Below are positions 9,779 to 18,240 of a DNA stretch of 64,000 nucleotides, one piece after another. The stretch is from JALOLV01 sp046295175 (GTDB taxonomy: Bacteria; Bacteroidota; Bacteroidia; Cytophagales; Spirosomataceae): positions 70,862 through 134,861 of the forward strand of contig JBKBNY010000013.1 in NCBI GenBank assembly GCA_046295175.1. Reading direction: 5' to 3'. Position 1 is the first letter of the stretch, and every line of letters begins with the position of its first letter. A program made the position numbers and the translations under genes. The notes beneath the pieces are model-generated. The model did no database searches, was not told the DNA's origin, and saw only the letters and a program-made list of their open reading frames with translations.

Positions 9779-10562
9779 ATATATGGCAACATTTTACTTT
9801 TTATTGGCATCAATCATCATACTTTTTTTGTATTTGGGTAAACAAACCCACCAAAATAGTACTCCTATCTTACTGTATCATAAATTCTCGGTAACTGATT
9901 CTGATGAATTAACTGTGAAGATTTCTGATTTTGAAAAACAAATACAATTTTTACTGGAAGAAGGTTTTGAGATAATTCCAATTGAGAGCTTATTTGACAA
10001 CTTTTCAAGTATCGAACAAAAAAGAATTGTGATTACTTTCGATGATGGATATGTAAATAATTTAGAGTTAGCGTATCCAATCATTCAAAAATATAAAATA
10101 CCTGTAACTATCTTCTTACCAACGGCATTTATTGGAAAAGAAAGTAGCTGGGAAAAGCACCCTCAAAAACTAATGAGTTTAGAGCAGCTAAAAAGCCTTG
10201 ATTCTAAATTAGTATCATTTGGGCTTCACTCCCATACGCACATAAGTTTCAGACAATTTGGAATAGAACGAATTGTAAAAGAGCTAAAACTTAATCATGA
10301 TTTTTTCAAAAATAACGATTTACCTTTTGCACCCTTCTTTGCCTATCCTTATGGAGCATATCCCAAAGATAAAATTACGTTTGGATACCTGAAAAGTGCA
10401 TTGGAGTTTTTAGGGCTAAAAGGAGCTTTTATAGTTGGCAATGGTATAAGTATAAACCCACAAAAAAATCCATATCTGATAAAACGTTTAAGTGTAAAGG
10501 GAGATGAAAGTTTGAGAATTTTTAAGTTTAAAATTCAAGGTTTAAAAGGACTCAATAGGTAG
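9762..10562 (+). CDS. Polysaccharide deacetylase family protein (NodB domain)
   Basis: 266 residues. An N-terminal TM anchor (about 5-23) is followed by a NodB fold with the metal-binding DD motif in VITFDDGYVN and the HSHTH motif near 150. A proline/tyrosine loop follows (FAYPYGAYP). Such enzymes remove acetyl groups from cell-wall or exopolysaccharide sugars using a divalent metal. It overlaps the DUF2490 gene by 17 bp and ends the efflux operon. A role in envelope change during metal stress is possible but not shown. Confidence 0.85.
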   Translation: MKLNLKYMATFYFLLASIIILFLYLGKQTHQNSTPILLYHKFSVTDSDELTVKISDFEKQIQFLLEEGFEIIPIESLFDNFSSIEQKRIVITFDDGYVNNLELAYPIIQKYKIPVTIFLPTAFIGKESSWEKHPQKLMSLEQLKSLDSKLVSFGLHSHTHISFRQFGIERIVKELKLNHDFFKNNDLPFAPFFAYPYGAYPKDKITFGYLKSALEFLGLKGAFIVGNGISINPQKNPYLIKRLSVKGDESLRIFKFKIQGLKGLNR

Positions 10563-10637
10563 AAAAAAAAATTTCAGAAGGTGGCAGATTTTCAGCAGAT
10601 TTTCAGATTCAAGAAATAAATTTGAAAAAAAAATACC

Positions 10638-11555
10638 ATGAAACAGTACGGATTTAGCGAAAAAGAAACACGCATTTATGCCTTAGTTGTAACTGTTGGC
10701 CTGTTTATAGCTATGCTTTGGGGAATTTCTCAGTGTAGTAGTAGTAATACACACAAAGCTGAAAAGGGGCAATTGAAAATAAAAGTTGATTCTTTAACAG
10801 TTATCAAAAACAGATTAGAGAGAGATATATCTGAAATTAGTTCAAAACTAACCAGCGTAGAAGCCCAAAATGAAACCTTTGCTTCAAATATTGCTACTTT
10901 AGAAGGTGCGATGAAACAAAAGGAAATTATTATCAATAAATACAAAAAAGATTCCCAAAATACCAACTCGCTTAAAAACCAAATCAAAGAATTATTGGCT
11001 TTGAAAACAGAACTCCTTCGTAGGGTTGAAGAGTTGAATGAAAAATCCAATAGTCTATTGAGTGAAAACCAAAAATTAAAAGAGGAAAACTCGAGATTAA
11101 ACCTCAAAAATGAACAACTGGAAGAGCAACTGAGTACTAATGTTGCTCCTCCACCCATCAAGCCTCTACTTTCGGCTGGTAGCTTCAGAGTCGAAGTGCT
11201 AAAACGAAACGATAAATTAACTGTCAAATCACGAAGAACCAGACAGTTAGATGTATCTTTTGATTTACCAAAAGACCTTGGGTTGGAAGGTACCCAGCTT
11301 GTTTATTTGTGTATCAAAGACCAAAACTCCAATCCAATCCAAGACCAAGACAATAAAAATATAGAAATTGATTTGGGCAAAGGCAGAGAGATAAAGGCAA
11401 TAGCACAATCTACACAAACATTAAATTTTGATAATTTGCCGAAAAGAATTTCTATAAAATATGCTATTGAGAATAAGCTAAAAGCAGGTTATTATTTTAT
11501 TGAAATATATACAAATTCATCATTCATAGGCGGGGTTCAGTTTAGAGTAATTTAG
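10638..11555 (+). CDS. Membrane-anchored coiled-coil protein, unknown function
   Basis: 305 residues. A cytoplasmic start and one TM segment (about 15-33, followed by a Ser/Cys-rich stretch) are followed by a long heptad-rich coiled coil (about 45-155). A C-terminal globular beta-rich domain ends with a repeated YYFIEIYT-type strand. The layout suggests an envelope scaffold projecting into the periplasm. A 75-bp gap separates it from the deacetylase gene and a strong terminator follows, so it may be the last gene of the long operon or independently transcribed. I do not recognise a named family. Confidence 0.6.
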   Translation: MKQYGFSEKETRIYALVVTVGLFIAMLWGISQCSSSNTHKAEKGQLKIKVDSLTVIKNRLERDISEISSKLTSVEAQNETFASNIATLEGAMKQKEIIINKYKKDSQNTNSLKNQIKELLALKTELLRRVEELNEKSNSLLSENQKLKEENSRLNLKNEQLEEQLSTNVAPPPIKPLLSAGSFRVEVLKRNDKLTVKSRRTRQLDVSFDLPKDLGLEGTQLVYLCIKDQNSNPIQDQDNKNIEIDLGKGREIKAIAQSTQTLNFDNLPKRISIKYAIENKLKAGYYFIEIYTNSSFIGGVQFRVI

Positions 11556-11558
11556 TAG

Positions 11559-11587
11559 TCTGTAACTTAGTTTAAACGTGTTACAGA
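11559..11587. terminator. Hairpin downstream of the coiled-coil gene
   Basis: An 8-bp perfect stem (TCTGTAAC / GTTACAGA) with a 13-nt loop lies directly after the stop at 11555. No U-run follows, so it may stabilise the mRNA end or work together with the stronger hairpin at 11629. Confidence 0.4.
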
Positions 11588-11628
11588 TTAATAAAGTGTG
11601 AGTTTTCACATTTTCACTCTCAGGTTTA

Positions 11629-11657
11629 CAATGGCGGGTTTTGCCCGCTATTGTTTT
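11629..11657 (+). terminator. Rho-independent terminator
   Basis: The stem CAATGGCGGG / CCCGCTATTG (9 of 10 paired) with a short T-rich loop is followed by TTTT. It separates the efflux operon from the NhaD-type antiporter gene, whose start is about 20 bp further on. Confidence 0.75.
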
Positions 11658-11674
11658 AAATAATCAAATCATAT

Positions 11675-12946
11675 ATGCTAAGTTTATTAATTATTGTCTT
11701 TGTTTTAGGATATATAGGTATAGTTCTGGAACATTCTATATCTGTCAATAAATCATCTTCAGCTTTACTCACAGGGGCAATCTGCTGGGCAATCGCTGCT
11801 TTTATACTACCCGATAAACATATTGTTGAATCAGAATTAATGCACCACGTAGGCGAAATAGCAGGAATTGTTTTTTTTCTGATGGGTGCAATGACTATTG
11901 TTGAGTTAATAGATAATTACAATGGCTTTGAGATAATTACCAATAGAATTACTACTCAAAACAAACGGACTTTACTTTGGATTATCTCAATCTTTACTTT
12001 TATACTTTCTGCTATTTTAGACAACCTAACGACTACAATCGTAATGGTTGCTCTCATGAAAAAATTAGTAGAAGATAAAAATACTCGTTTGTTATACATT
12101 GGTATGATTATAATTGCGGCTAATGCAGGTGGTGCTTGGTCGCCGATGGGAGATGTAACAACAACCATGCTTTGGATAGGTGGACAAATTACGGCAATAA
12201 ACATCGTAAAAATGCTAATTTTACCAAGTATCGCTTGTTTGATTGTTCCAACATTTTTATTAAGTTTTACATTGAAAGGAAACCTACCACCTCAAAACTT
12301 TTTCTATGAAAAACATAAATCGGATAGTACCGAACAGAAAATCATCTTCTTCGTAGGCTTAGGAGGGCTAATTTTTGTACCTATCTTCAAAGCAATTACT
12401 CATCTTCCTCCGTTTATCGGAATGCTATTGGTGCTTGGTTTTATGTGGCTAATGACTGAATTACTCACCAAACGTAAAGACGAAGAATATAAGGCTAAGT
12501 TTTCTATCATGAATGCTCTGCAAAAAACAGATTTACCAAGTTTACTTTTTTTTGTTGGTATTTTGTTGGCAGTATCAAGTTTACAAACTGTTGGTATTTT
12601 AGGAAATCTTGCGATGTGGTTAAATCAAACAGTCAAAGACCAAACATCTATTGTGGTATTAATTGGGCTTTTATCTTCTATTGTTGATAATGTTCCATTG
12701 GTGGCAGCCGCTATGGGCATGTATCCGCTTGAGGTTTTTCCGACAGACCATAAATTTTGGGAATTACTTGCCTACTGTGCAGGTACAGGAGGCAGTGCAT
12801 TAATCATTGGTTCGGCGGCTGGTGTAGCAGCAATGGGAATGGAAAAAATAGATTTCTTTTGGTATATCAAACGTATTAGCTTTTTAGCATTAGCAGGTTA
12901 TTTTGCTGGAATTATGGTCTTTATTTTACAATCAAAATTTTTCTGA
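11675..12946 (+). CDS. nhaD: NhaD-type Na+/H+ antiporter
   Basis: 423 residues of almost continuous TM segments (about 11-13). It contains conserved ion-transporter-superfamily stretches such as SAILDNLTTTIVM and the second-half SSIVDNVPLVAAAMGMY, where the paired DN motifs are the signature of NhaD/CitM-like carriers. It would exchange Na+ (or Li+) for protons across the inner membrane, helping ion balance. It stands alone after a terminator, and a small membrane-protein gene begins 20 bp downstream. Confidence 0.88.
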   Translation: MLSLLIIVFVLGYIGIVLEHSISVNKSSSALLTGAICWAIAAFILPDKHIVESELMHHVGEIAGIVFFLMGAMTIVELIDNYNGFEIITNRITTQNKRTLLWIISIFTFILSAILDNLTTTIVMVALMKKLVEDKNTRLLYIGMIIIAANAGGAWSPMGDVTTTMLWIGGQITAINIVKMLILPSIACLIVPTFLLSFTLKGNLPPQNFFYEKHKSDSTEQKIIFFVGLGGLIFVPIFKAITHLPPFIGMLLVLGFMWLMTELLTKRKDEEYKAKFSIMNALQKTDLPSLLFFVGILLAVSSLQTVGILGNLAMWLNQTVKDQTSIVVLIGLLSSIVDNVPLVAAAMGMYPLEVFPTDHKFWELLAYCAGTGGSALIIGSAAGVAAMGMEKIDFFWYIKRISFLALAGYFAGIMVFILQSKFF

Positions 12947-12966
12947 CCATCATCAAAAATTAGACT

Positions 12967-13296
12967 ATGCTTTTTGAAAAACAAACAAAAGTTCCATATT
13001 ATGTCTTTGCGATTGCTATTGGGGTGAATTTAGTAAACCTAATAGGCGAATACTTAGGTGATTTCAAAGTCAGTTACACACATTCAATTACATTTGGAAT
13101 TTGCATTTTTATTAACTTGATAAATTTAGCTTACCTCCATTTCTCTTCCATCAACAAACAAAAAAACATTATCTTTCTATTAAACATAATTGCACTAATC
13201 TTTGTAATTATCGATATACATCAACTATTAGCTGTTCAGGCTTATGTTACCCTCTTTACACAAATAATTGCCATTTTTTTAATTTTATTTCTCTGA
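12967..13296 (+). CDS. Small four-TM membrane protein, unknown
   Basis: 109 residues that read as four hydrophobic helices (about 10-25, 36-55, 68-85 and 90-108) with short loops and no catalytic motif. It starts 20 bp after nhaD and is probably co-transcribed with it. I do not recognise the family. Confidence 0.55.
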   Translation: MLFEKQTKVPYYVFAIAIGVNLVNLIGEYLGDFKVSYTHSITFGICIFINLINLAYLHFSSINKQKNIIFLLNIIALIFVIIDIHQLLAVQAYVTLFTQIIAIFLILFL

Positions 13297-13338
13297 AACT
13301 TTCTACTTAAAACAGCGAATATTCTTATACAGCACTAT

Positions 13339-14091
13339 ATGGTTTATCAAACTCTCCAAGAAGGTGTTTTTGTAATTCATACACTAAAAGGCTATGAAGA
13401 ACACGAAAGACGAATAATAGAATTATTTACCGAAAATAATATTTCTTTTGAGTTTGTTACCGATGGAGACCCCTCATGCTTTAATGATGAAATCATCAAT
13501 ACCTATTTTACTTCTGATATAAAAACAAAACTAAGCGATGGTGTACTTTCTTGTACGCTTAATCATATTTTAACCTACAAAAAAATAATAGACAGAAACT
13601 TAAAATATGCTATAATCTTTGAAAATGACCCGTTCTTTCTTGGGAACTTTGTTAAAGATTTATATAAAATTGAATCAGAAATAAGAAATCTTGAGAAAGG
13701 TTTTATCATTTCTCTCGAAAATACAACATTACGCACACCATCTGTTTGGGTAACAAAAAAAGATAAATATATCTATCAAGCTAAATCTTGTAGGCATTGT
13801 GGTGCATACATTATTGATAGACAAGGTGCTATCAATATTATGAACGAGATTTTTACAAATAAATGTAATAATGTGATTGATTGGTGGATTGATGATGTTA
13901 TAAGGAGGGAGATTGTAAAAGTCCATTGGGTTCATCCACCAATGGTTGAAGAAGGTTCTCATAATGGTCAGATGAATTCTTCAATTTCTACCAAACCTAA
14001 AAGCTATTATCGACAGTTTGCATGGAAAATGCAGAAATTCTACAAAAACTATATTGTCAGGTTATTTCCTAATAATTACATAATAGGATAG
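13339..14091 (+). CDS. Glycosyltransferase family 25 (LPS-type)
   Basis: 250 residues. The N-terminus (VFVIHTLKGYEEHERRI) and the conserved LSCTLNHILTYKKIID and YAIIFENDPFF stretches match GT25 transferases, which add sugars to lipopolysaccharide or glycoproteins. The usual acidic EDD motif appears here as END, which may lower activity or reflect family variation. There is no signal peptide, so it acts at the cytoplasmic face. A second glycosyltransferase gene follows after about 80 bp. Confidence 0.75.
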   Translation: MVYQTLQEGVFVIHTLKGYEEHERRIIELFTENNISFEFVTDGDPSCFNDEIINTYFTSDIKTKLSDGVLSCTLNHILTYKKIIDRNLKYAIIFENDPFFLGNFVKDLYKIESEIRNLEKGFIISLENTTLRTPSVWVTKKDKYIYQAKSCRHCGAYIIDRQGAINIMNEIFTNKCNNVIDWWIDDVIRREIVKVHWVHPPMVEEGSHNGQMNSSISTKPKSYYRQFAWKMQKFYKNYIVRLFPNNYIIG

Positions 14092-14173
14092 TTTAGTTAC
14101 ACTTGTTTAAAAAAGAATAAGAAAGTTACCACATTATCTAATAAAACAAAATATTCTCTTTGATTTGAATAAA

Positions 14174-15409
14174 ATGAAAATAGCAATATTTACACTTGGA
14201 ACTCGTGGCGATGTTCAGCCTTATGCTGTTTTAGGGCAAGCTCTCAAAGAGCATGGACATCAAGTTATCTTATCAACTGCTAAAAACTTTAAGCAACTTA
14301 TAGAATCTTATGGTCTTGACTTTGCACCTGTTGAAGCCGACTTTCAAGAAGTTCTTAACTCCGAAGAGGGTAAGAAAATGATGGCAGGAAACCCTTTTGC
14401 CATTAAACGAAACTTGAATAAGTGGGTTTACCCACTTATTACTAACTCATTAGCGGAATTCTACAAATTAGCCGTAGAAAGCGACATTGTTTTGTACCAT
14501 GTTAAAACCTTAGCAGACAGTTTTGCGGACCAATTTCCACATAAAATGATTAGAACAAATGTTTTACCAATCGTTGAACCAACTATTGAATTTGCTAATC
14601 CTGCATTGAGTGGACTGCCGATTCCTAATTTTTTAAATAAATTAACTTACACCTTTTCAAATCTTAGTATAAAACTTTTATCAAAACCAATCGGACAGTT
14701 TAGAGCTAAATTTGATTTGCCTAAAAAATTCATGTTACCGTCAGTCAAGAATATTTACGGGATAAGTTCCCGTTTTTTACCTATTCCACATGACTTTCCT
14801 ATAAATTCAACATTCACAGGTTTTTGGTTCGGTACTTCAGAAACAGAGCTACCAACAGACATAAAAGACTTTATTGATGCGGGCGAACCACCCTTATTAT
14901 TAACATTTGGTAGTATGCCATTCAAAAGCAAATTTGATTTACAATCCGCTATCATCAAACTAACAGAAGTTTATAATACAAGGATTATTGTTGTAAAAGG
15001 TTGGGGACTTAACCACACTGAAAGGCTTGAAGGTAGTACTAAGATAAAAGTTATTGCTTCAGCTCCTTATGAAAAACTTTTTCCATTAACACGAGCTATC
15101 ATTCATCATGGCGGTATTGGAACAACGGCAGAGTGTTTAAGAGCAGGAAAACCATTTATGATTTGTCCAATCCTTTACCCTATAGGCGACCAAAATTTTT
15201 GGGGACAACTATCTTACCAAAAGGGGCTTGCAGTAAAACCTATACCTATTAACAAAATGACCGAGAATATATTTTTAAAAAATGTTGGTGAGCTACTTTT
15301 GAATACTGAACTTTACACCAATGCAAAACATTTAATGCCATTTATTAATAGTGAAAAAGGAGTACAAAACACAAGAATCGAAATTGAAAATCATTTTGCA
15401 GAATGTTGA
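14174..15409 (+). CDS. UDP-glycosyltransferase-like protein (GT1/GT28 fold)
   Basis: 411 residues from the ATG at 14174 (a TTG at 14165 is less likely). It begins MKIAIFTLGTRGDVQPY, the typical start of sterol- or macrolide-type GT1 enzymes, and has the C-terminal nucleotide-sugar motif AIIHHGGIGTTAECLRAGKP. Such enzymes glycosylate lipids, sterols or small molecules. It is the last cargo gene before the plasmid maintenance region. Confidence 0.85.
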   Translation: MKIAIFTLGTRGDVQPYAVLGQALKEHGHQVILSTAKNFKQLIESYGLDFAPVEADFQEVLNSEEGKKMMAGNPFAIKRNLNKWVYPLITNSLAEFYKLAVESDIVLYHVKTLADSFADQFPHKMIRTNVLPIVEPTIEFANPALSGLPIPNFLNKLTYTFSNLSIKLLSKPIGQFRAKFDLPKKFMLPSVKNIYGISSRFLPIPHDFPINSTFTGFWFGTSETELPTDIKDFIDAGEPPLLLTFGSMPFKSKFDLQSAIIKLTEVYNTRIIVVKGWGLNHTERLEGSTKIKVIASAPYEKLFPLTRAIIHHGGIGTTAECLRAGKPFMICPILYPIGDQNFWGQLSYQKGLAVKPIPINKMTENIFLKNVGELLLNTELYTNAKHLMPFINSEKGVQNTRIEIENHFAEC

Positions 15410-15830
15410 TTTTCATTCTTATCGAACCTATTACTTTACCAATCTATAAACTTCATACATTCAAATCAGAGAATTATATTTATTCGATTTAGAATCAGAC
15501 TTATGTAATGTTGTACAATTTAAAATGTAAAGGAAATATCTACCATACGGATTAATCCAAATTTAAACTATAAAATCAAGACAGATTTAAATTAATTCTC
15601 TAAGTATTGTGAGTACACAACAAGCAAAAGCCTTTTGCTAATGCTTTCAGCAACGCTTCACTTGTGCTAAAAGCACCCTAATTTTCCACTCAAAGCGAAA
15701 AATTTGTTTAGCAAACTTTTGATGATACTCCCCTCCTACTCAGGCTGTGTATTTGACTATAAAAAGAAAACATTAATTCTATCAAGTAAGAAAAAATATT
15801 AAAAACAATAGAAAAAATACTTATTTTAAC
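15410..15830. other. Non-coding gap before ssb
   Basis: About 420 bp with no convincing gene on either strand. It holds small hairpins such as GCAAAAGCCTTTTGC near 15622 and GTGCTAAAAGCAC near 15666. A 12-mer, AGCAACGCTTCA, recurs near 44798 upstream of the Argonaute operon. Its 3' end merges into the ssb promoter and leader. No function is assigned. Confidence 0.4.
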
Positions 15831-15924
15831 TTGTTTTTTATTTATATTTTTAGTAATTTTATATCATAATCAAACAGGGAAACAGCCCCCTATAATTGGC
15901 TAAACGATTCAAATAATTTATAAA
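15829..15924 (+). repeat. Leader repeat copy 1 (promoter, hairpin, AT-rich start site)
   Basis: About 95 bp nearly identical to 16402-16498. After the promoter come CAGGGAAACAGCC, a small AGCC...GGCT hairpin and TTCAAATAATTTATAAAA (15908-15925), which runs into the ssb ATG. It gives two unlinked genes the same 5' UTR and so probably the same control. Confidence 0.7.
15831..15861 (+). promoter_or_regulatory. Bacteroidetes-type promoter of ssb
   Basis: TTG at 15831 and TAATTTTA at 15854-15861, 20 bp apart, resemble the -33/-7 boxes recognised by the Bacteroidetes primary sigma factor (the last base differs from consensus G). The same arrangement recurs upstream of the gene at 16501. Confidence 0.6.
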
Positions 15925-16362
15925 ATGAACAAAGCAGTTTTAATTGGAAATGTAGGAAACACCCCCGAAATCAAGACACTTGAAAGCGGCTCAAAAGTTG
16001 TATCATTAAGTATTGCTACCAATGAAAGCTATACAAACAAAGCAGGAGAAAAAGTAGAGCAAACAGAATGGCATCGGATTGAAGCATGGAATTATCTTGC
16101 CACAGCGATAGAACAACACGTAAAAAAAGGCGACCGTATTTATATTGAGGGTAAAATCGGCACTCAACGTTGGACAGACGACCAAGGTTATGAACGCAAT
16201 TCTACCAAAATTAGAGCTTCACGCATTGAGTTTTTAGGGTATCGGAGAGAACAGATTTTAAATGAAGAACCAAAACAAAGCAAATCCACAGGTAGCAAAA
16301 AGGCAAAGAAAGAACCTGCAAAAGTAGTTTTTGAAGCTAATGAAGAAGAGATGCCTTTTTAA
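15925..16362 (+). CDS. ssb: Single-stranded DNA-binding protein (plasmid SSB 1)
   Basis: 145 residues. The OB-fold begins MNKAVLIGNVGNTPEIKTLESG and contains TEWHRIEAWN and GDRIYIEGKI, all standard in bacterial SSB. A basic/serine linker leads to the acidic tip EEEMPF that recruits replication and repair proteins, so it should be functional. Plasmid SSBs protect single strands during replication and conjugative entry. Expression is from the leader repeat copy 1. A second, tip-less SSB is at 62419. Confidence 0.95.
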   Translation: MNKAVLIGNVGNTPEIKTLESGSKVVSLSIATNESYTNKAGEKVEQTEWHRIEAWNYLATAIEQHVKKGDRIYIEGKIGTQRWTDDQGYERNSTKIRASRIEFLGYRREQILNEEPKQSKSTGSKKAKKEPAKVVFEANEEEMPF

Positions 16363-16401
16363 TTCTTTCATCTTTTTTTCACAAACAATTTACTTAAATA
16401 A

Positions 16402-16498
16402 ACTTGTTTTTTATTTTAAAATTTAGTAATTTTATATCATAATCAAACAGGGAAATAGCCTCCTTTAATTGGCTAATCAATTCAAATAATTTATAAAA
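16402..16498 (+). repeat. Leader repeat copy 2
   Basis: Near-identical copy of 15829-15924 with promoter boxes TTG (16404-16406) and TAATTTTA (16427-16434). It shares the CAGGGAAATAGCC segment, the small hairpin and the start-site motif TTCAAATAATTTATAAAA at 16481-16498, just before the ATG at 16501. Confidence 0.7.
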
Positions 16499-16500
16499 AC

Positions 16501-16902
16501 ATGACAAATTCAAAAAAACTCGAAAACAACAAACCAACTGACAAAGTAGAAGAAGTTGCACAAGAAACAAACGAAGTAACGGTTATCACTCAACCCGAAC
16601 CAAATGCCTTGCAAATTGTAGGCAGAAAAACCGCCAACGATGTTTTTGAAAAACTGGAACAGGGAAACAGAATGCGTGAGGGATTCAACAAGTTTAAAGA
16701 ACGAGTTGAAATGTGCGAAAAGTTTGCCAGCAGCTACAATAACGAAGCCTTGACAATGACTATCAAAAATGCAGGTACAGGGGCAGAACTCGAAATTCAA
16801 CATATTAGCCTAATTTTAGAATTTATCGAGGATAAACTTGTCAAAGCAGGCAAAAACCACCTCCGACAATTAGAGGAACAAATCGTAAATTTTGCACTCT
16901 AA
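16501..16902 (+). CDS. Unknown plasmid protein, co-regulated with ssb
   Basis: 133 residues. A charged, low-complexity N-terminus (about 1-40) is followed by a helical region with KLEQGNRMREGFNKFKERVEMCEKFASSYN and ending HLRQLEEQIVNFAL. I do not recognise a family. It has the same promoter and leader as ssb and lies 138 bp downstream, so it is probably made at the same time, in early replication or plasmid establishment. Confidence 0.6.
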   Translation: MTNSKKLENNKPTDKVEEVAQETNEVTVITQPEPNALQIVGRKTANDVFEKLEQGNRMREGFNKFKERVEMCEKFASSYNNEALTMTIKNAGTGAELEIQHISLILEFIEDKLVKAGKNHLRQLEEQIVNFAL

Positions 16903-16905
16903 ACA

Positions 16906-16968
16906 CCACAAACAACGCCCATTTAATTGGTGGGCGTTGTTCAACCAAGTATCAAATAATTTATAAAA
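16906..16968 (+). promoter_or_regulatory. Hairpin plus start-site motif (leader copy 3)
   Basis: An 11-bp stem (AACAACGCCCA / TGGGCGTTGTT) lies between 16501-16902 and the next gene. It is followed by ATCAAATAATTTATAAAA (16951-16968), the same start-site motif as the other leaders but without an obvious promoter. It may end or process the upstream transcript while giving a strong start to the DUF932-like gene. Confidence 0.55.
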
Positions 16969-16980
16969 ACTATAAAAGAA

Positions 16981-17811
16981 ATGGAAAGCACAGAACAAAT
17001 AAATACACTCAATTGGGAAGTTGAAGAAAGACCAATTTTTGCCAATGGTTTAAAAATCACAGGTTACAAAGGCTTATTTCGTGGTAATTCTGATAATTTA
17101 TTGAGTATCCAAAAATCAAGCTACACCCCCACCCCTAACAGCCGCTTTATCGAAGTTGCCGAAAAACTACATGATATTACAGGTTTTCCAATAAAGAACT
17201 ATTACGACATTGACGGAGGAAAGAAAACCCTTGCATTTTTAGAATGTACCGAGCCAATCCAAGTTTGCGGGCATGAATTTAAAGATTATTTGATGCTTGG
17301 AAATAGTTTCGATGGTAGCACAGGATTTTTTATCGGTAATAGTTCTATGATGGTTCGTTGCTCAAATCGTTTTTCAAAAAACTTTCGTCAATTACAAGTA
17401 ATGCACACTAAAAACAACAGCCAACGCATTGACGACCTTTGCAAAACATTCGATATGTTTATGAATCAGCGAAAAAAACTATTCACACAAATGGAAACTT
17501 TTGAGCAGGTAAAAATTGATGATTCCATCAAAAAAGCATTGGTTGAACGCCTTACTCGAATGACAGAAGAAGAGAAGTTAGGAACGGAAATCTCAACAAG
17601 AAAAAGCAATATTATTGCCCAAATCAACAATTCGATAGAAACAGAGTGCCGAGCATTAGGGAATAATTCATTTGGATTATTTCAAGGTATTACCCACTAC
17701 ACAACCCATGTAAAACAATCAAAAAACGGCGTGTTTGGCAACCCTTTCGGCTCGTTGAACGACATGAACCAAACGGCTTATAAGTTCTGTAATGAGCTTA
17801 TTTTGAGCTAA
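16981..17811 (+). CDS. DUF932 / phage-plasmid-like protein
   Basis: 276 residues. The motifs FANGLKITGYKGLFRGNSDNLLSI, SYTPTPNSRFIEVAEKL, LMLGNSFDGSTGFFIGNSSMMVRCSN and FGLFQGITHYTTHV are typical of DUF932 proteins, which are frequent on plasmids and phages next to ssb and recombination genes. The exact activity is unknown; a DNA-repair or replication-accessory role is suspected from context. It is probably in one unit with ssb and the 133-residue protein, and it ends at a strong hairpin. Confidence 0.75.
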   Translation: MESTEQINTLNWEVEERPIFANGLKITGYKGLFRGNSDNLLSIQKSSYTPTPNSRFIEVAEKLHDITGFPIKNYYDIDGGKKTLAFLECTEPIQVCGHEFKDYLMLGNSFDGSTGFFIGNSSMMVRCSNRFSKNFRQLQVMHTKNNSQRIDDLCKTFDMFMNQRKKLFTQMETFEQVKIDDSIKKALVERLTRMTEEEKLGTEISTRKSNIIAQINNSIETECRALGNNSFGLFQGITHYTTHVKQSKNGVFGNPFGSLNDMNQTAYKFCNELILS

Positions 17812-17819
17812 AAAAATCG

Positions 17820-17848
17820 GCTTGCATCGCCTATCAGCGATGCAAGCA
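17820..17848 (+). terminator. Hairpin terminator after the DUF932-like gene
   Basis: GCTTGCATCGC and its complement GCGATGCAAGC form an 11-bp stem with a 6-nt loop directly after the stop codon. No long U-run follows. Confidence 0.6.
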
Positions 17849-17910
17849 TTAAATCAAGGAATTTTCTTACGCTTTGTCCATAGCAAGGCTTAGGACTGAT
17901 TTTGAAAAAA

Positions 17911-17948
17911 ATCGGTTTGCACCACCTTTAAGGGTGGTGCAAACCGAT
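17911..17948. terminator. Perfect 16-bp-stem hairpin
   Basis: ATCGGTTTGCACCACC pairs perfectly with the reverse arm ending at 17948 around a 6-nt loop, flanked by A-runs on the left and AAAAA on the right. It is a second strong hairpin within 100 bp and could act as a bidirectional terminator or as a protein-binding cruciform. Confidence 0.55.
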
Positions 17949-17977
17949 AAAAAGGTAGTACAATTAAGTTTATTAGT

Positions 17978-18025
17978 TTAACTTTGTGGAACGTTCCCTC
18001 ATGCTGAGCGACCGTTCCACAATTT
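17978..18025 (+). promoter_or_regulatory. Possible -7 box and inverted-repeat operator
   Basis: TAACTTTG at 17978-17985 fits the -7 consensus TAnnTTTG. It is followed by a 9-bp inverted repeat (TTGTGGAAC / GTTCCACAA) that ends in a T-rich tract. The repeat lies where the transcript would start, so it could be an operator or an attenuator for the small gene at 18040. Confidence 0.4.
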
Positions 18026-18039
18026 TTATTTTTCACCAA

Positions 18040-18237
18040 ATGAAAGGCAAAAAGAATGATTATGCAGCTACATTCTTCAATAATGATGAAAAAGTGTTGC
18101 ATCTTGGTTTTGTGCATGATACAAAAAAAGCGGTTCAATGGGTAAATAACGAAGGAATTACTTGGACTCATGGAAACATTTATGACCGCCGAACTCGTGA
18201 GTTTATCACAAGGATTTATCCCGATAATATCAAATAA
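18040..18237 (+). CDS. Small hypothetical protein (65 aa)
   Basis: Starting at the ATG at 18040 rather than a GTG at 17986 that would place an inverted repeat inside the gene. The product (MKGKKNDYAATFFNNDEK...) is compact and basic with no motif I recognise. The stop is followed after 3 bp by the next ATG, so the two genes are paired. Confidence 0.5.
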   Translation: MKGKKNDYAATFFNNDEKVLHLGFVHDTKKAVQWVNNEGITWTHGNIYDRRTREFITRIYPDNIK

Positions 18238-18240
18238 TAC

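Noticed and set aside
17986..18039. GTG start at 17986 for the small protein
   Set aside because: It would place the inverted repeat inside the coding sequence and the added residues look random. The ATG at 18040 is better.
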